Shown here: positions 18,142 to 28,854 of the stretch, piece by piece | Numbering within the stretch: position 1 is the stretch's first letter | How the letters are laid out: every line of letters starts with the position of its first letter | Assembly (NCBI GenBank): GCA_001936135.1 | Contig: CP012813.1 | Coordinates: forward strand, 1,426,001 to 1,490,000 | Reading direction: 5' to 3' | Source: Saccharomycopsis fibuligera x Saccharomycopsis cf. fibuligera | Taxonomy: Eukaryota; Ascomycota; Saccharomycetes; Ascoideales; Saccharomycopsidaceae | DNA: 64,000 bases | Notes under the pieces: model-generated | Database searches by the model: none | What the model was told of the DNA's origin: nothing | What the model saw: only the letters and a program-made list of their open reading frames with translations | Translations under genes and position numbers: made by a program

Positions 18142-20277
18142 TTATACATCCTCGAGTAACGCATTAAGATCATCATCATCGGACTCCAAGTCTTGCTCGT
18201 CGCTAATTCGGATCTCTTCGCCTAATTCTTCACCTCGTGCTTTACTTGCATCATTTGATGGACTGATTGTGTCTGTTGTGTCCTCATTCTTATCGGTCTT
18301 ATTAATATTGTCACTTTTCTCATTACTTTCGTTAACACCATTTGCACTGTCCGCTGTTTGAGCACTTTGCGGAATATCTAGTATTGATTTGTCTTCTGCT
18401 TTTACTGTAGTTGACTCGACTGGGTTAATCGCCTTAGTTGGCTCAGCTGGCTCCGTTGGCTCCGTTGGCTGAGATTTTAATTTTGTTTCCTGATCGGAGG
18501 GTTTTTCATCATCTTCATCATCTAGTAGATCTTTGAACAATTCTTCATCTGATTGGCCTTCTCCTTCGCTTATACTGAAATCAAACTCCATAGTTTCATC
18601 TTCAGGTTTCACAGAGTTGCTTTTTTCCTTGTCTTTTGGATATGATGGCGTACTTGTAGGCTGATCATTACTATCATTTTGTTCTTTCTTGACATTCTCT
18701 GTATTTTGTTCTTCTGCCAATGCAGTATTATCCACCTCCTTTGGTTTATTATCATTGCCAATCTTTTCACTTTCCTTTGAACCATCAGCAATGGCTGGTG
18801 CGTTTTCCAGCAAATTAGCCGCATCCTTATCGTCAGGCTTTTTCTCGCTTTCAGCAGAAGCAACAGCATTATTGCCTTTATTTGCAGTGGTTTCACTAGG
18901 CTCTGTAGGATCAATATCGAAATGCTCGTCATCAAAACCAAATTCAAGATTATCGAAATCGATTTCATTCAACTCCTTATCCCGCTGCTTATTCAATTCT
19001 TCTTGTTCTTGTCTCTTTTTTCGTTCTTCTTCTTCCTTTTCTTGTTTCAACTTCAATTTGCGTAAATATCTTTGATGCTTGTCTTTCTTTTGACGCCTAA
19101 GATTTACAAGAAGCAGATTATATTGATCATTGAGGGTATTAACCACAGTATGACCAATAGCTTCATTTATGGAAAAATTGATTGTGCGATCTTCTATTGT
19201 ACCAGTGGATCTTGTGTCTGGATTTATTATACTTCTGTCTATTTGTGTAGAGTCATATGAACTAAGATGCTTTGCAATAGTAAGGTGGTTTACTAAGCTA
19301 TCATCTCGCCTTAATTTATTTATTTTTTCAAGATTATAGTCTTGCTTCCTTTTAAGCATTGAAAGTCTTTGTTTTGAGTATTTAACAATATCTAGAGGTT
19401 TGGTGGGCAAGTTGATGTTGATTTTCCCAAAGTCGTGTTTTTCCTTTTCAGCTTCCTCTTTCTGTTTGGCTTCTGCTTCTGCATTTGATATTACTTTGCT
19501 TTCTTTGTCTTTATCTTCTGTACCTACATTATCCGCGTTCGGTTTTTCTTCAAGCTCTTTCTTATCCAGTAGCAACTCAATTGGACCTGTATCTGATTTA
19601 GGGGACATTGGCGGAGAAAGCAAAGCATGCGCAGCATTATTACTACTATTGATGTTTTCAATTTTCTCATCATTGTCAGCCACATCAAGCTCATTTTCCT
19701 TGTCCTTGTTTACTTGCAAACTAAGCAAACTTTTCAATGCTGCATTTCCTTCTTCCACCAATATTTGTCTTAGTCGTTTAGGATCCTCAACTTTCTTGGT
19801 ATATACCGCTGAGTATCTATATGTATGATCCGGTGGGAAATCCGGTATGAAATTCTGGATGTAATATTTTCGCTTATTGGATGACGGTATTAACGTAGCT
19901 AATTCTTCATAGTCTTTGTCTTTTCTGTCTAATTCATCTTCTTCATGCTGCTCATTTAACTCTTTTAGTAGTTCCTGTGACTGATCTTTGAGCATCCTCA
20001 CTGAACTTTTTAGTGGCCCATTGCGTATGGCTTTTGCAAAATCCAATTGATATAGCAAGTCACCAGGACTGATAGCAAAAGATTTGAGAATCAATGATAG
20101 ATCAATGTACGACGGATGAACCCTTCTTTGTTGATACATCATTGACTTTAGCAAGAGAAACAAGTCGTTGAGAAGGTTGACTATTATGGAGCTGAAGTAG
20201 ATCAATGCTTTGTTGGAGATCTTGAGGTCCAATGAGGACATGATCAAGGCAATGTACTTTGTGATCATTTCAATCAT
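18142..20277 (-). CDS. TAF8: TFIID subunit TAF8
   Basis: The 711-residue protein begins with a histone-fold (bromodomain-associated) region at about 1-75 (ITKYIALIMSSLDLKISNKA, then LLNDLFLLLKS and SYIDLSLILKSFAI). At about 140-185 it has the TAF8 C-terminal motif (DFPPDHTYRYSAVYTKKVED, then LRQILVEEGNAALKSLLSL). TAF8 pairs with TAF10 in TFIID, the RNA polymerase II promoter-recognition complex. The rest is a long, highly charged tail rich in Glu, Lys, Asp and Asn with a coiled-coil-like stretch near 400-440. It is longer than S. cerevisiae Taf8. The first ATG starts almost at the histone fold. The frame stays open about 20 codons further upstream without an ATG. Divergent from AFG3. Confidence 0.82.
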   Translation of the reverse strand: MIEMITKYIALIMSSLDLKISNKALIYFSSIIVNLLNDLFLLLKSMMYQQRRVHPSYIDLSLILKSFAISPGDLLYQLDFAKAIRNGPLKSSVRMLKDQSQELLKELNEQHEEDELDRKDKDYEELATLIPSSNKRKYYIQNFIPDFPPDHTYRYSAVYTKKVEDPKRLRQILVEEGNAALKSLLSLQVNKDKENELDVADNDEKIENINSSNNAAHALLSPPMSPKSDTGPIELLLDKKELEEKPNADNVGTEDKDKESKVISNAEAEAKQKEEAEKEKHDFGKININLPTKPLDIVKYSKQRLSMLKRKQDYNLEKINKLRRDDSLVNHLTIAKHLSSYDSTQIDRSIINPDTRSTGTIEDRTINFSINEAIGHTVVNTLNDQYNLLLVNLRRQKKDKHQRYLRKLKLKQEKEEEERKKRQEQEELNKQRDKELNEIDFDNLEFGFDDEHFDIDPTEPSETTANKGNNAVASAESEKKPDDKDAANLLENAPAIADGSKESEKIGNDNKPKEVDNTALAEEQNTENVKKEQNDSNDQPTSTPSYPKDKEKSNSVKPEDETMEFDFSISEGEGQSDEELFKDLLDDEDDEKPSDQETKLKSQPTEPTEPAEPTKAINPVESTTVKAEDKSILDIPQSAQTADSANGVNESNEKSDNINKTDKNEDTTDTISPSNDASKARGEELGEEIRISDEQDLESDDDDLNALLEDV

Positions 20278-20725
20278 CTCGACGTGTCCACGTTGCTGAA
20301 AATGATTAATGTCTTGGGCCCCAATTAAGAGAGATGATTATAATGAGAAGGAAAACTTGGTCCCGGTGGATTTGCACTGTGAAGGGGCTATTCTGACTGC
20401 GTGTTTTGGTATATTTTGGCTGTTTTCTAATTATTTTCTTTTTTGTTTTGGCGATTTCTGACAAACTCAATTTTGGTTAGAACGCTGCACTGGTTTCTCC
20501 CAGTAAAGGATCATGTGAACCCACTGGTCGGAATATGTTTTATTTAACACTTAACTATGACTACATCAGCTGATACCGGGGGCAGTGAAGATGAAAAAAG
20601 CGCTGAGATCACCAGCGGCAAAAAAACAAGACAAAAAATCGCATCTAAAGAACACTGCCAGTAAAGACTGCTAATCATTCAAAGCGACCCATCTATACCA
20701 TTACTAAACAGAATAAAATAAGCCA
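20278..20725. promoter_or_regulatory. TAF8/AFG3 divergent promoter region
   Basis: This spacer lies between divergent ATGs and is T-rich in its middle (about 20400-20460). On the minus strand, 20 in-frame codons precede the TAF8 ATG, including a TTTTCAG that resembles a 3' splice site, but I found no matching GTATGT. No other feature is seen. Confidence 0.45.
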
Positions 20726-22990
20726 ATGAGTGCTGCTGTCAAGTATCTTGGGCGCTGCGGGCAAAAAAGAGCTAGTTCTTTTTTGTCCAGCACTCTTCCG
20801 AGCCTGCGCACTAGCTTTGCTGCATCACCAATAATACCAAATAGCAGCAGCATCAGCAGTAGCAGTTTTATTTCAAGGGGCATCAAAAGAGGATTTTCTA
20901 CCACTAAAGCTACTTATCAAGAAAATCAAAGAAATAATAATGACAGCGATAACGAAAACACTAACAAAGATCGTGATGATAAAGACAAAAACAAGAAAAA
21001 AGACAACCAGGAGCCTCCTAATATGAAGGACTATTTCAAATCTAAAGAATTTATACAAAGCATATATCTCGGTATTGGGGTATCTTTACTCTATTTCTTC
21101 ACATCTCCTAGCACTGAAGAGCAAGCTGCTTTGACTTTCCAAGATTTCAAGACCAAGTATGTGGAAAAAGGCTTGGTGAAGAAAATTTACGTTGTAAATA
21201 AATACTTAGTTGAAGCGGAACTTGTGGATCAGCAAGGTACTGGTGGGTTCAACCGCAGAAATGTGGTAGCGTTCAGTATTGGATCAGTTGATATTTTCGA
21301 GGAACAAATGAATGAAATTCAGGACAAGTTGGGCATACCTGCTAATGAAAGACTTCCGATTATTTATGTTGAAAAAAGCTCTATCTTTAGTTACTTGGTA
21401 CCATTCCTTCCAACAGTGTTGTTGTTGGGTGGGTTGTACTACATTACTAAAAGAGTTGGTTCTGGATCCGGTGGGCCAGGAGGTATCTTCAGTGTTGGTA
21501 AATCCAAGGCTAAATTGTTTAATCAGGAAACTGATGTCAAGATGAAATTCAAAGATGTTGCTGGTTGTGAAGAAGCTAAAGAAGAAATCATGGAATTTGT
21601 ATCATTTTTGAAAAATCCTGCCAAGTATGAAAAGTTGGGAGCTAAGATCCCAAGGGGTGCAATTTTGTCTGGTCCTCCAGGTACTGGTAAAACATTGTTA
21701 GCGAAGGCTACTGCTGGTGAAGCTGGTGTTCCATTTTTGTCAGTTTCTGGTTCTGAGTTTGTGGAAATGTTTGTCGGTGTTGGTGCTTCAAGAGTTCGTG
21801 ACTTATTCAAGAGCGCGAGAAAAATGGCTCCTGCAATTATTTTTGTTGATGAAATTGATGCTATTGGTAAAGAACGTGGTGGGAAAAACAACATGGGAGG
21901 CAACGATGAACGTGAGGCCACATTGAATCAACTTCTTGTTGAAATGGATGGGTTTGAAGGGTCGGATCATGTTGTGGTGCTAGCTGGTACTAATAGACCT
22001 GATGTTTTGGACAAAGCATTACTTAGACCTGGTAGATTTGATAGACACATTGCTATTGATAGACCAGACATTGAGGGAAGAAAAGCTATTTATTTGGTTC
22101 ATTTGAAGAAACTTACTTTGGAAGTTGACAAGAATGACAAGGAAAAACTCAACGAATTAGCAGGTAAGCTTGCTGCTTTGACTCCTGGTTTTTCCGGTGC
22201 TGATATTGCCAATTGTTGTAATGAGGGTGCATTGATTGCTGCTAGAAAAAATTCTGAAACTACTAAATTTGAGCATTTCGAACAAGCTATTGAAAGAGTG
22301 ATTGCCGGCTTAGAGAAAAAATCTAGAGTCTTGTCACCAGCTGAAAAAAGAACCGTGGCATACCATGAAGCCGGTCATGCTATTTGTGGATGGTTTTTGC
22401 AATATGCTGACCCGTTATTGAAAGTTAGCATTATTCCTAGAGGTCAAGGTGCTTTAGGATATGCTCAATACTTGCCACCGGATCAATATTTAATTAGTGA
22501 AGAACAATTTAAACATAGAATGATTATGGCCTTGGGTGGTAGAGTTTCCGAAGAGTTGCATTTCCCATCGGTTACTAGCGGTGCTTCAGATGATTTCAAA
22601 AAGGTCACACAAATGGCTCAAGCTATGGTTAAACAACTCGGTATGTCACCAAAAGTAGGACAAGTTGCCTTTGACGAAAGTGGATCTGGCATGCAGATTC
22701 ATAAACCATTTAGTGAGCAAACTTCAAGATTGATTGACGTTGAGGTGAAGAGAATTGTGGATGAAGCATTAGCTAATTGTCGTCAGTTATTGAAAGAGAA
22801 AATTGACTTGGTGGATAAGGTTGCTGAAGATTTGCTTAAAAATGAAGTGATTACTAGAAATGATATGTTGAGACTTTTAGGACCAAGACCATTTCCTGAA
22901 AGAAACGATGCATTTGACAAATATTTAAATCCTAATGTTGGAGGCAAATCGGCCCCACCACCACCGCCTGAAGAAGGTTCTGGTTTGTGA
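20726..22990 (+). CDS. AFG3: mitochondrial m-AAA protease subunit Afg3/Yta10
   Basis: The 754-residue ATP-dependent zinc protease belongs to the mitochondrial inner membrane and faces the matrix. It has a basic Ser/Arg-rich presequence, a charged linker (65-95), two membrane segments (about 110-126 and 222-241), Walker A GPPGTGKT at 316-323, Walker B FVDEID at 373-378, and the HEAGH zinc motif at 547-551. The C-terminal [18 protein letters not shown] matches Afg3 rather than its partner Yta12. With Yta12 it degrades unassembled membrane proteins and matures ribosomal protein MrpL32. The ATG at 20726 gives a proper presequence. Confidence 0.95.
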   Translation: MSAAVKYLGRCGQKRASSFLSSTLPSLRTSFAASPIIPNSSSISSSSFISRGIKRGFSTTKATYQENQRNNNDSDNENTNKDRDDKDKNKKKDNQEPPNMKDYFKSKEFIQSIYLGIGVSLLYFFTSPSTEEQAALTFQDFKTKYVEKGLVKKIYVVNKYLVEAELVDQQGTGGFNRRNVVAFSIGSVDIFEEQMNEIQDKLGIPANERLPIIYVEKSSIFSYLVPFLPTVLLLGGLYYITKRVGSGSGGPGGIFSVGKSKAKLFNQETDVKMKFKDVAGCEEAKEEIMEFVSFLKNPAKYEKLGAKIPRGAILSGPPGTGKTLLAKATAGEAGVPFLSVSGSEFVEMFVGVGASRVRDLFKSARKMAPAIIFVDEIDAIGKERGGKNNMGGNDEREATLNQLLVEMDGFEGSDHVVVLAGTNRPDVLDKALLRPGRFDRHIAIDRPDIEGRKAIYLVHLKKLTLEVDKNDKEKLNELAGKLAALTPGFSGADIANCCNEGALIAARKNSETTKFEHFEQAIERVIAGLEKKSRVLSPAEKRTVAYHEAGHAICGWFLQYADPLLKVSIIPRGQGALGYAQYLPPDQYLISEEQFKHRMIMALGGRVSEELHFPSVTSGASDDFKKVTQMAQAMVKQLGMSPKVGQVAFDESGSGMQIHKPFSEQTSRLIDVEVKRIVDEALANCRQLLKEKIDLVDKVAEDLLKNEVITRNDMLRLLGPRPFPERNDAFDKYLNPNVGGKSAPPPPPEEGSGL

Positions 22991-23252
22991 ATAATATTAT
23001 GAGAGGATATTTGATAACGATACGAAAAACTAAAATTAATATAAAAACTTGTATATATATTATTAGTAACTATACGTTTATATGCATTTGTATATGACGA
23101 ATTAACATTAGAAAAAAAATTTTTTTGTAAAAAAACCCGGATTAGAAGAAGACTTTTCCATAATTGGAAACAAAAAAATGTATCAAAATGGGCAATATAG
23201 TTATAGAAAGAACCGTGAGAAAGAAAGAAAACATTAAAGTTATAAGCTTCTT

Positions 23253-24263
23253 TCAGAGAATAGTTGGAATGATATACTGGTGGCAGTAATGATACGACCC
23301 CACTAATCCTTTGGCATGACAAAATGCCGCAACCACCACCAACACATGAAAAATTTGATGCGAATGACCAATTAGGTCAAATTTACCAGGACTAAATCTT
23401 TCTGGGATTCTAACCGCGTACAAGAACGCGCCAAAACAGTAAAACACTCCTTCCAAAATAATCCACTTCAACTGAGATCTGGCATATACTTCCAGTAAAC
23501 CATAAAGCCACGCGCCGTAAATAATGGGGAAAATTCCAGAAAGGCCAAACAAAACAAACATTAATGCTCTGTATGCTCGCCATTCGTTGGTTCTAAATTT
23601 ATCACTAAGGGAAAAAACTGTGCATATTGCACCCAAGGAGAATGTTAACCCCCAGAAGAAATTTCTTGCGGTTTGGGTGTCAATAAGAGCGTAATAAAGT
23701 AGTGAGACCATTGAGGTAATAATAAGAAGAATGATTCCCAAATAGTCTAATTTGTTGCCGAACGAGGCAACGTACTCGGAGTGACACTTGAGACAATGGA
23801 AACTGCTGCTTAGACTTAGTGCAGCAGAAGCACCCAGGGCAAACAAGATAAATATGAAATTGTCTTTCCAAGTAGTTGTCTCGTAGTTGTCTATGAAGAA
23901 CCGGTAGGAGAAGATACAAGCGAAAAAGAATGCAATGCCGGGGATCAAGTGTGTGTAGATGTTGACAGACTCATTGTGGAGATAAGTGAGACTTCGGAGA
24001 CATTCGAGATAGCTGAAGGTTTCTCTAACGTAGCCAGAAAGAATGTAGCAGTTATCCTTTTGCCATTCAGGAAGCTCGTCCCAGAGGTAAAGTTGAACTT
24101 TGCGGACTTCTTCTTTGACTTTGTCCACTGCTGTTGTTACTGGTGGCTGGGAACTTGCAGATGAAGATGACGATAGCGTTGAGGCTTCGTTAATAGTGTC
24201 TGCCACATGCTGGTGGCTCTCCGATTGGACCGAGCGTTGTCTGAGAGATGAGTGAGTGGACAT
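23253..24263 (-). CDS. IZH2: PAQR-family membrane protein Izh2
   Basis: The 336-residue protein has seven hydrophobic segments and the PAQR/hemolysin-III signature: SSSFHCLKCHS with His156, NKLDYLG with Asp173, and HSHQIFH with His302 and His306, the zinc-site residues of the family. The pre-membrane motif LYLWDELPEWQKDN matches S. cerevisiae Izh2. Izh2 is linked to zinc and sterol homeostasis and in yeast behaves as an osmotin receptor. I start at the ATG at 24261-24263. An upstream extension would need a GTG start. The first 45 residues are Ser-rich and probably cytosolic. It is divergent from BIT61 and faces AFG3 tail to tail. Confidence 0.9.
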   Translation of the reverse strand: MSTHSSLRQRSVQSESHQHVADTINEASTLSSSSSASSQPPVTTAVDKVKEEVRKVQLYLWDELPEWQKDNCYILSGYVRETFSYLECLRSLTYLHNESVNIYTHLIPGIAFFFACIFSYRFFIDNYETTTWKDNFIFILFALGASAALSLSSSFHCLKCHSEYVASFGNKLDYLGIILLIITSMVSLLYYALIDTQTARNFFWGLTFSLGAICTVFSLSDKFRTNEWRAYRALMFVLFGLSGIFPIIYGAWLYGLLEVYARSQLKWIILEGVFYCFGAFLYAVRIPERFSPGKFDLIGHSHQIFHVLVVVAAFCHAKGLVGSYHYCHQYIIPTIL

Positions 24264-24547
24264 GGAAAATAAATGTGATTGGATTATATACACCTCACCT
24301 ATATTCCCAGGTCAGTACTAGATAGCTACTCCAAAAGAGTCCAGAGAGCAGGAGAAGCATCTGAGGATGATAAATCCTAACCGTCGACCAGGGTGTAAAT
24401 ATTAATACTGGTGAGATCCTCTAAGGGCATCGCATCATGTTCGCGCTAGATTGTTGTGCAGCACCAGGGCACCCAACCGCTTGTACAGGAATATTGCAGA
24501 CATCCTCCCAACAAATAACAGGCACAACAACAGCGATGATAATGATA

Positions 24548-24585
<38 letters not shown>

Positions 24586-24626
24586 CCAGAGACTGGCCCC
24601 AGTAAGATAACGACATTAAACACACA
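24264..24626. promoter_or_regulatory. IZH2/BIT61 divergent promoter region
   Basis: This divergent spacer contains an ATG/GAT trinucleotide run about 40-80 bases upstream of the BIT61 ATG. I see no convincing zinc-responsive element. Confidence 0.45.
24548..24585. repeat. (ATG)n trinucleotide microsatellite
   Basis: About 12 uninterrupted ATG/GAT units lie in the presumed BIT61 leader. If transcribed, they supply many upstream ATGs in one frame and could lower translation of the main frame. Confidence 0.85.
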
Positions 24627-26675
24627 ATGAGCGAAAACAAGACTCCCAACCTTAGCAGTGTTGCCTTTAGCAGCATCAAGTCCCCAGGCCGCCAGCAGGA
24701 CAGCTCTGGCAACCAGCACTTGCCCCGTAGGCGCCCACATCCAGCTCAACATCAACAACTTCAACATCAAAACCAGGACGCGCAGCAGTTACATCAGCAG
24801 CATCAGCCGCTGTGGATAACAAACGCTGAGCAAAATCCACGCCAGGAAAATGGAAACACTGAAAATTTCGTGTCTGCATTGGGAATTAACTTTGACAGAC
24901 CCAGTTTTAAAAAGGCCGCTGATAGTCCACAAATCAACCCTTACATGGAGTACACGAGGAGTCCCAGTATGGACTACAATGATTCTGGATTCCAGCCCAT
25001 CAGCAGAACAAACACTTTTGAAATGTACAAAAACTCCAATAACTCTGACGGTTCGCTTGTGGAGTCTTTAAGGAACGGTAATGGTAGAAATAATCTCAAC
25101 TCCACAATCTCCAACCTTACTTTTAGTCCTTTAAGCACAACCAGAACAAATGTCTCTGAAAACAGTACAACGTCGCCCAAAATACCCAATCCTTTTCACA
25201 AGGCCAAGATGCTTGCTCAGAAGGCAAATAAGACCAATCGTGATTTTTTGCAAAAACGGAAATACTCCAACGCTGACGATTCTGAAAATATATTCAAGGG
25301 GAAATCCTCTGTTAAAGGCGGAAGTATCATTTCCAACAATATAATCTCACAGGCTACCAGTAATGCCCTCTCTGGTTCAAAAACTAAAGGAGATAGCAAG
25401 AAAAAAATTTTCTCGGACTTGTCTTCATTATCAAAACCAAGAATTGCCGCCGCTGCTTCAGACGTTGTATCTATGAAAAGATCCTCTTCTGAAAGCAAAA
25501 GAATACCGCCAACAATCAACGAGCTCAGTGACGCCAGTACTATATCTTCCAAAAAAAGCCATTCTCACCACCATCATCACCATCATCACCATCATCACTT
25601 ACTTTTAAGGTCAAGTAAAGCAAGCGTTCCCAATGTTTTGTCATCGTCGTCCTCGAATTCTAAAGTCATTAGTGATTCGCCTGCATTATACAACTTCCAT
25701 CCAACCGCTAACAACTCTGCTTCTAATGAAGTGTTGAGGATAATTTCTGCTATTGAGTCAGAAATATTAACTAAGCCTATTAATGAAGACAGAAAGAATG
25801 ATTTCATTGATCGATTATTACACTTATTGTATTCTTCTGTTTTACCGCTTTTCAAAGGCGAAACCTTAGCTACGCCAGTAGAAGATTTGAATAAATTAAT
25901 GGAAGTGTACCTTTTGCTTCGAATCAATAATAATGACGTTAAACAAGAAATTAGCAATATGAGTTCAGACAGTACAGACGTTTCTACATCTTCCGATGCA
26001 AAAATCATAATTAAAGAGTTTCAAGATTTTATTAAAGTTGGGCTATCTTTGATGGAAAATCAGTCAAATATTGATAACGCCACACAAAAACAGTCAAGAT
26101 TAAACAAATTTAACTACAAGTTTGGGCACAATTCACAATCATCATTCTCAGAATCAAGCTCCAGTTTGAGTTTCACTGATGGCTCATCACAATTCTCCGA
26201 TAATGGTGGAGGTAATTTGGAAGTAGAAAATAAAATTGCTGCTTTGTGGGATTTCTTCTTACATGACATCCTATCATACTTGGAAGCAATTTTCTTACCT
26301 TTGCAACTTGAATTTGAAGGCTGTGGAAACGTTTTGACAAATTCTAACATTTCTCATAATTTTTGGTCTCAGTTACTTGTCCCCGATGACGAGCTTAACG
26401 TGAAGCGCTTCTTGTTAAACTTGTTTAGAGACTCTGTCATCATACCCAATGTTGAAAAACTAGGAAATGTGAATAATTTTTTTGTGGATAATAATGATTT
26501 CAGTACTTTTGCAAATTCTGCGGACGACAGTTTGAGAAAACATGATGAATCGTATCCTCAAAAACTTTGCTTGCTTCAGTGTTTTGGAATCTTGTCTACT
26601 ACGCAGTCAAAGGACTACAGTCAAAGAGTGGTAGAGAGTTTACTTGATATAATGAAGAAGCAAATCAAGATATAA
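24627..26675 (+). CDS. BIT61: TORC2 subunit of the Bit61/HbrB family
   Basis: The 682-residue protein has a disordered Gln/His/Ser/Asn-rich N-terminal half and a C-terminal HbrB-like region (about 375-680: DFIDRLLHLLYSSVLPLFKG, KIAALWDFFLHDILSYLEAI, LQCFGILSTTQSKDYSQRVV). Bit61, Bit2 and human PRR5 share this region and bind Avo3 in the TORC2 kinase complex at the plasma membrane. A run of 11 His codons (25566-25598) and Ser-rich stretches sit in the linker. The ATG at 24627 is the first in frame. Which S. cerevisiae paralogue it matches cannot be decided because Bit61 and Bit2 arose by duplication there. Confidence 0.8.
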   Translation: MSENKTPNLSSVAFSSIKSPGRQQDSSGNQHLPRRRPHPAQHQQLQHQNQDAQQLHQQHQPLWITNAEQNPRQENGNTENFVSALGINFDRPSFKKAADSPQINPYMEYTRSPSMDYNDSGFQPISRTNTFEMYKNSNNSDGSLVESLRNGNGRNNLNSTISNLTFSPLSTTRTNVSENSTTSPKIPNPFHKAKMLAQKANKTNRDFLQKRKYSNADDSENIFKGKSSVKGGSIISNNIISQATSNALSGSKTKGDSKKKIFSDLSSLSKPRIAAAASDVVSMKRSSSESKRIPPTINELSDASTISSKKSHSHHHHHHHHHHHLLLRSSKASVPNVLSSSSSNSKVISDSPALYNFHPTANNSASNEVLRIISAIESEILTKPINEDRKNDFIDRLLHLLYSSVLPLFKGETLATPVEDLNKLMEVYLLLRINNNDVKQEISNMSSDSTDVSTSSDAKIIIKEFQDFIKVGLSLMENQSNIDNATQKQSRLNKFNYKFGHNSQSSFSESSSSLSFTDGSSQFSDNGGGNLEVENKIAALWDFFLHDILSYLEAIFLPLQLEFEGCGNVLTNSNISHNFWSQLLVPDDELNVKRFLLNLFRDSVIIPNVEKLGNVNNFFVDNNDFSTFANSADDSLRKHDESYPQKLCLLQCFGILSTTQSKDYSQRVVESLLDIMKKQIKI

Positions 26676-27132
26676 TGGTTGAGGTTTATTTGGCGTCATT
26701 TATCTCTGCTTAATTATTGCGTTTAGTGCTGCATAATGCCTGCAGCATGCGGGACCAACGGTGTATTCAACGAAATTGAGGTTTTGTGGCACACATATCG
26801 AAATCAGACAATCATTTAAGTATATTAAACTTCCGTGCTGTGATGCCGTTGATCCATCTTATTTGATCTAGTTGCTTCATAGCCACAGTTCTGCTTTTTT
26901 TGTCTTGTTTGCTAACCTTGAATCAACAGAAAGGTTCTTCTTTTGTCTTATATGCACTACTATTTTGTATAGCTGCTTACTTTTGCTCTTCCAATCTGCC
27001 CTTTGTCAACCAATCTGAGTTGATTTCAAAGGCTTGCTAAAATTTTTTCTTCTTTTTTGTTCTTTCCAAGGTTTTTCTCTTTGTTAATTTTTTGATCAAC
27101 ACCAACCCAGTTATTTGTGATTTATTCAAGAA
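26676..27132. other. intergenic, BIT61 to Mei2-like gene
   Basis: The BIT61 3' end and the promoter and leader of the Mei2-like gene share this spacer. Its last 200 bases are strongly T-rich on the coding strand. No other feature is seen. Confidence 0.5.
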
Positions 27133-28767
27133 ATGTTCACTTCCGCATTATCAAAGATTCATTTGGATGAATTTGAAAAATCAGCTATCCGGCCAATAAG
27201 TGATAGATATCTCAATTTTCAAGATGGACCAGCAGATGCAAATGACAGCTCAAGACAATTTGGCAAGCCAATTTCAAATTTTGTTGGCTCTTTCAAACCG
27301 TTTATTGTTCCAACAATGCAAGATCTTCATAATGAAAGAATAAGTTATGTGCACAATATCAATGCTGCAAATTTTTATAAAACAGATAATAGTCATGTCA
27401 ACCATTTAAATGAGAAGCTTTCTCTAGAAAATATTGACTTGAGCTTTGCAACTTTAAACAGTCCAGCAGAGTGTAGCAGGGTTTTACATTTTGGAAATGT
27501 TTCCATTAATTTTGATTTGAATGTGTTTCAAAACATTTGCGCACAATATGGTGATATCGCAATAATGAAATGTGAAGCTGCAACTCTCAACTCATTAAGT
27601 GTGATTGTAGGTTGGTTTGATTTGAGAAACGCTATTGAAGCGTTCCAGCATATTTCGGCTGATATCCTTAGCAAGGCCTCCGTTTTTATAACCGATATTC
27701 ATTATATGTTTGATGAGGCAAATGCAATGTTGTTGCAAAATAGTGAATTACAGTATTTACGTCAAGACTCAGCGGTGATTTATATAAGCTGGGAAATTAT
27801 TGAAGGTGAGGCTACCACTAGGGCTGATCTTCTTGATAGACTTACTGCGTTTGGAGATGTTTTGACTCTTGAGTTGGTAGAAATTTACAAAGGGCATCGA
27901 ATTTTCAAATGTGCCTTTTTTGATATCAGGGCTTTGAAAACTACTGAACAGCTTTTTGACAATAATACCTTAAATGGCGCTAAAGTAAGTGCAAAACATG
28001 AGATCTCATTGATACATGCCAATATAAACTTGGAACAGCAACGTTCTTTGCGTCAAAAGCATTACAGATCGGCCGATGAATTGAATGGATTTGACACTCG
28101 AAGTCGTGTCTTGCGTGCATCTAAACCTTATAATACTCTTAAAACTTTTAGTAAGACATCAAGAGGATATGAAGATGCATTTAATCAAGTCAGGGATCAG
28201 CTTGATATGCTTGAAAACAATTTCGTTTCTTTGAGGGGTTTGCGATCTTTGAGGGTCACTGTTGCTTCAGTTCCTATCAAAAGTGCCATTGATCTAGTCC
28301 GCATTGCTAAGGGGTATGACACACGGACCACGATAATGATTAGAAATATTCCTAATAAAATTGGGCAAGCTGCATTGAAGTCGTTTATTGATGCTAGCAA
28401 TGAAAACACCTACGATTTTCTTTATTTGCGGATCGATTTTGCCAATAGTCGAAACGTTGGATATGCATTTGTTTCATTTACTGCTCCTGAGCACATTATA
28501 ACTTTTGCCAAAGCTAGGGTTGGTAAAAAATGGAATCGGTTCAATTCAATCAAGTATTGCGATATCTCTTATGCTAATGTGCAAGGACAAGAATCTTTGA
28601 TTGAGAAGTTTCGGAATTCGGATGTTATGAACCAAGCGCCTGAATTTAGACCTAAGCTTTACTATACTGAGGGACCATTAATTGGTGAAGAAAAACCATT
28701 CCCGGATCCTTCAAACGGTCGATCATTTACACACACACTAGCCAGTATTAGAGATATGAATCTTTGA
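27133..28767 (+). CDS. Mei2-like RNA-binding protein
   Basis: The 544-residue protein ends with a Mei2-type third RRM (about 395-500). It has RNP2-like TTIMIRNIPNKIGQAALKSF, then TYDFLYLRIDFANSRNVGYAF with RNP1, VSF, and a conserved tail (SIKYCDISYANVQGQESLIE KF). Two weaker RRM-like segments precede it (around RVLHFGNVSINFDLNVF and SAVIYISWEIIEGEATTRADLL). In S. pombe Mei2 drives entry into meiosis by binding meiRNA and blocking mRNA elimination. S. cerevisiae has no clear orthologue. The ATG at 27133 is first in frame after a T-rich leader. The family call is firm for the C-terminal domain. The biological role here is open. Confidence 0.82.
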   Translation: MFTSALSKIHLDEFEKSAIRPISDRYLNFQDGPADANDSSRQFGKPISNFVGSFKPFIVPTMQDLHNERISYVHNINAANFYKTDNSHVNHLNEKLSLENIDLSFATLNSPAECSRVLHFGNVSINFDLNVFQNICAQYGDIAIMKCEAATLNSLSVIVGWFDLRNAIEAFQHISADILSKASVFITDIHYMFDEANAMLLQNSELQYLRQDSAVIYISWEIIEGEATTRADLLDRLTAFGDVLTLELVEIYKGHRIFKCAFFDIRALKTTEQLFDNNTLNGAKVSAKHEISLIHANINLEQQRSLRQKHYRSADELNGFDTRSRVLRASKPYNTLKTFSKTSRGYEDAFNQVRDQLDMLENNFVSLRGLRSLRVTVASVPIKSAIDLVRIAKGYDTRTTIMIRNIPNKIGQAALKSFIDASNENTYDFLYLRIDFANSRNVGYAFVSFTAPEHIITFAKARVGKKWNRFNSIKYCDISYANVQGQESLIEKFRNSDVMNQAPEFRPKLYYTEGPLIGEEKPFPDPSNGRSFTHTLASIRDMNL

Positions 28768-28854
28768 CATTTACAATATTTTAAGTACTTTTTTCATAAC
28801 GTTTAATGCACTATAAAAGAAAAATTTTATACTTTTTTCTATAAAAAATTTAAT

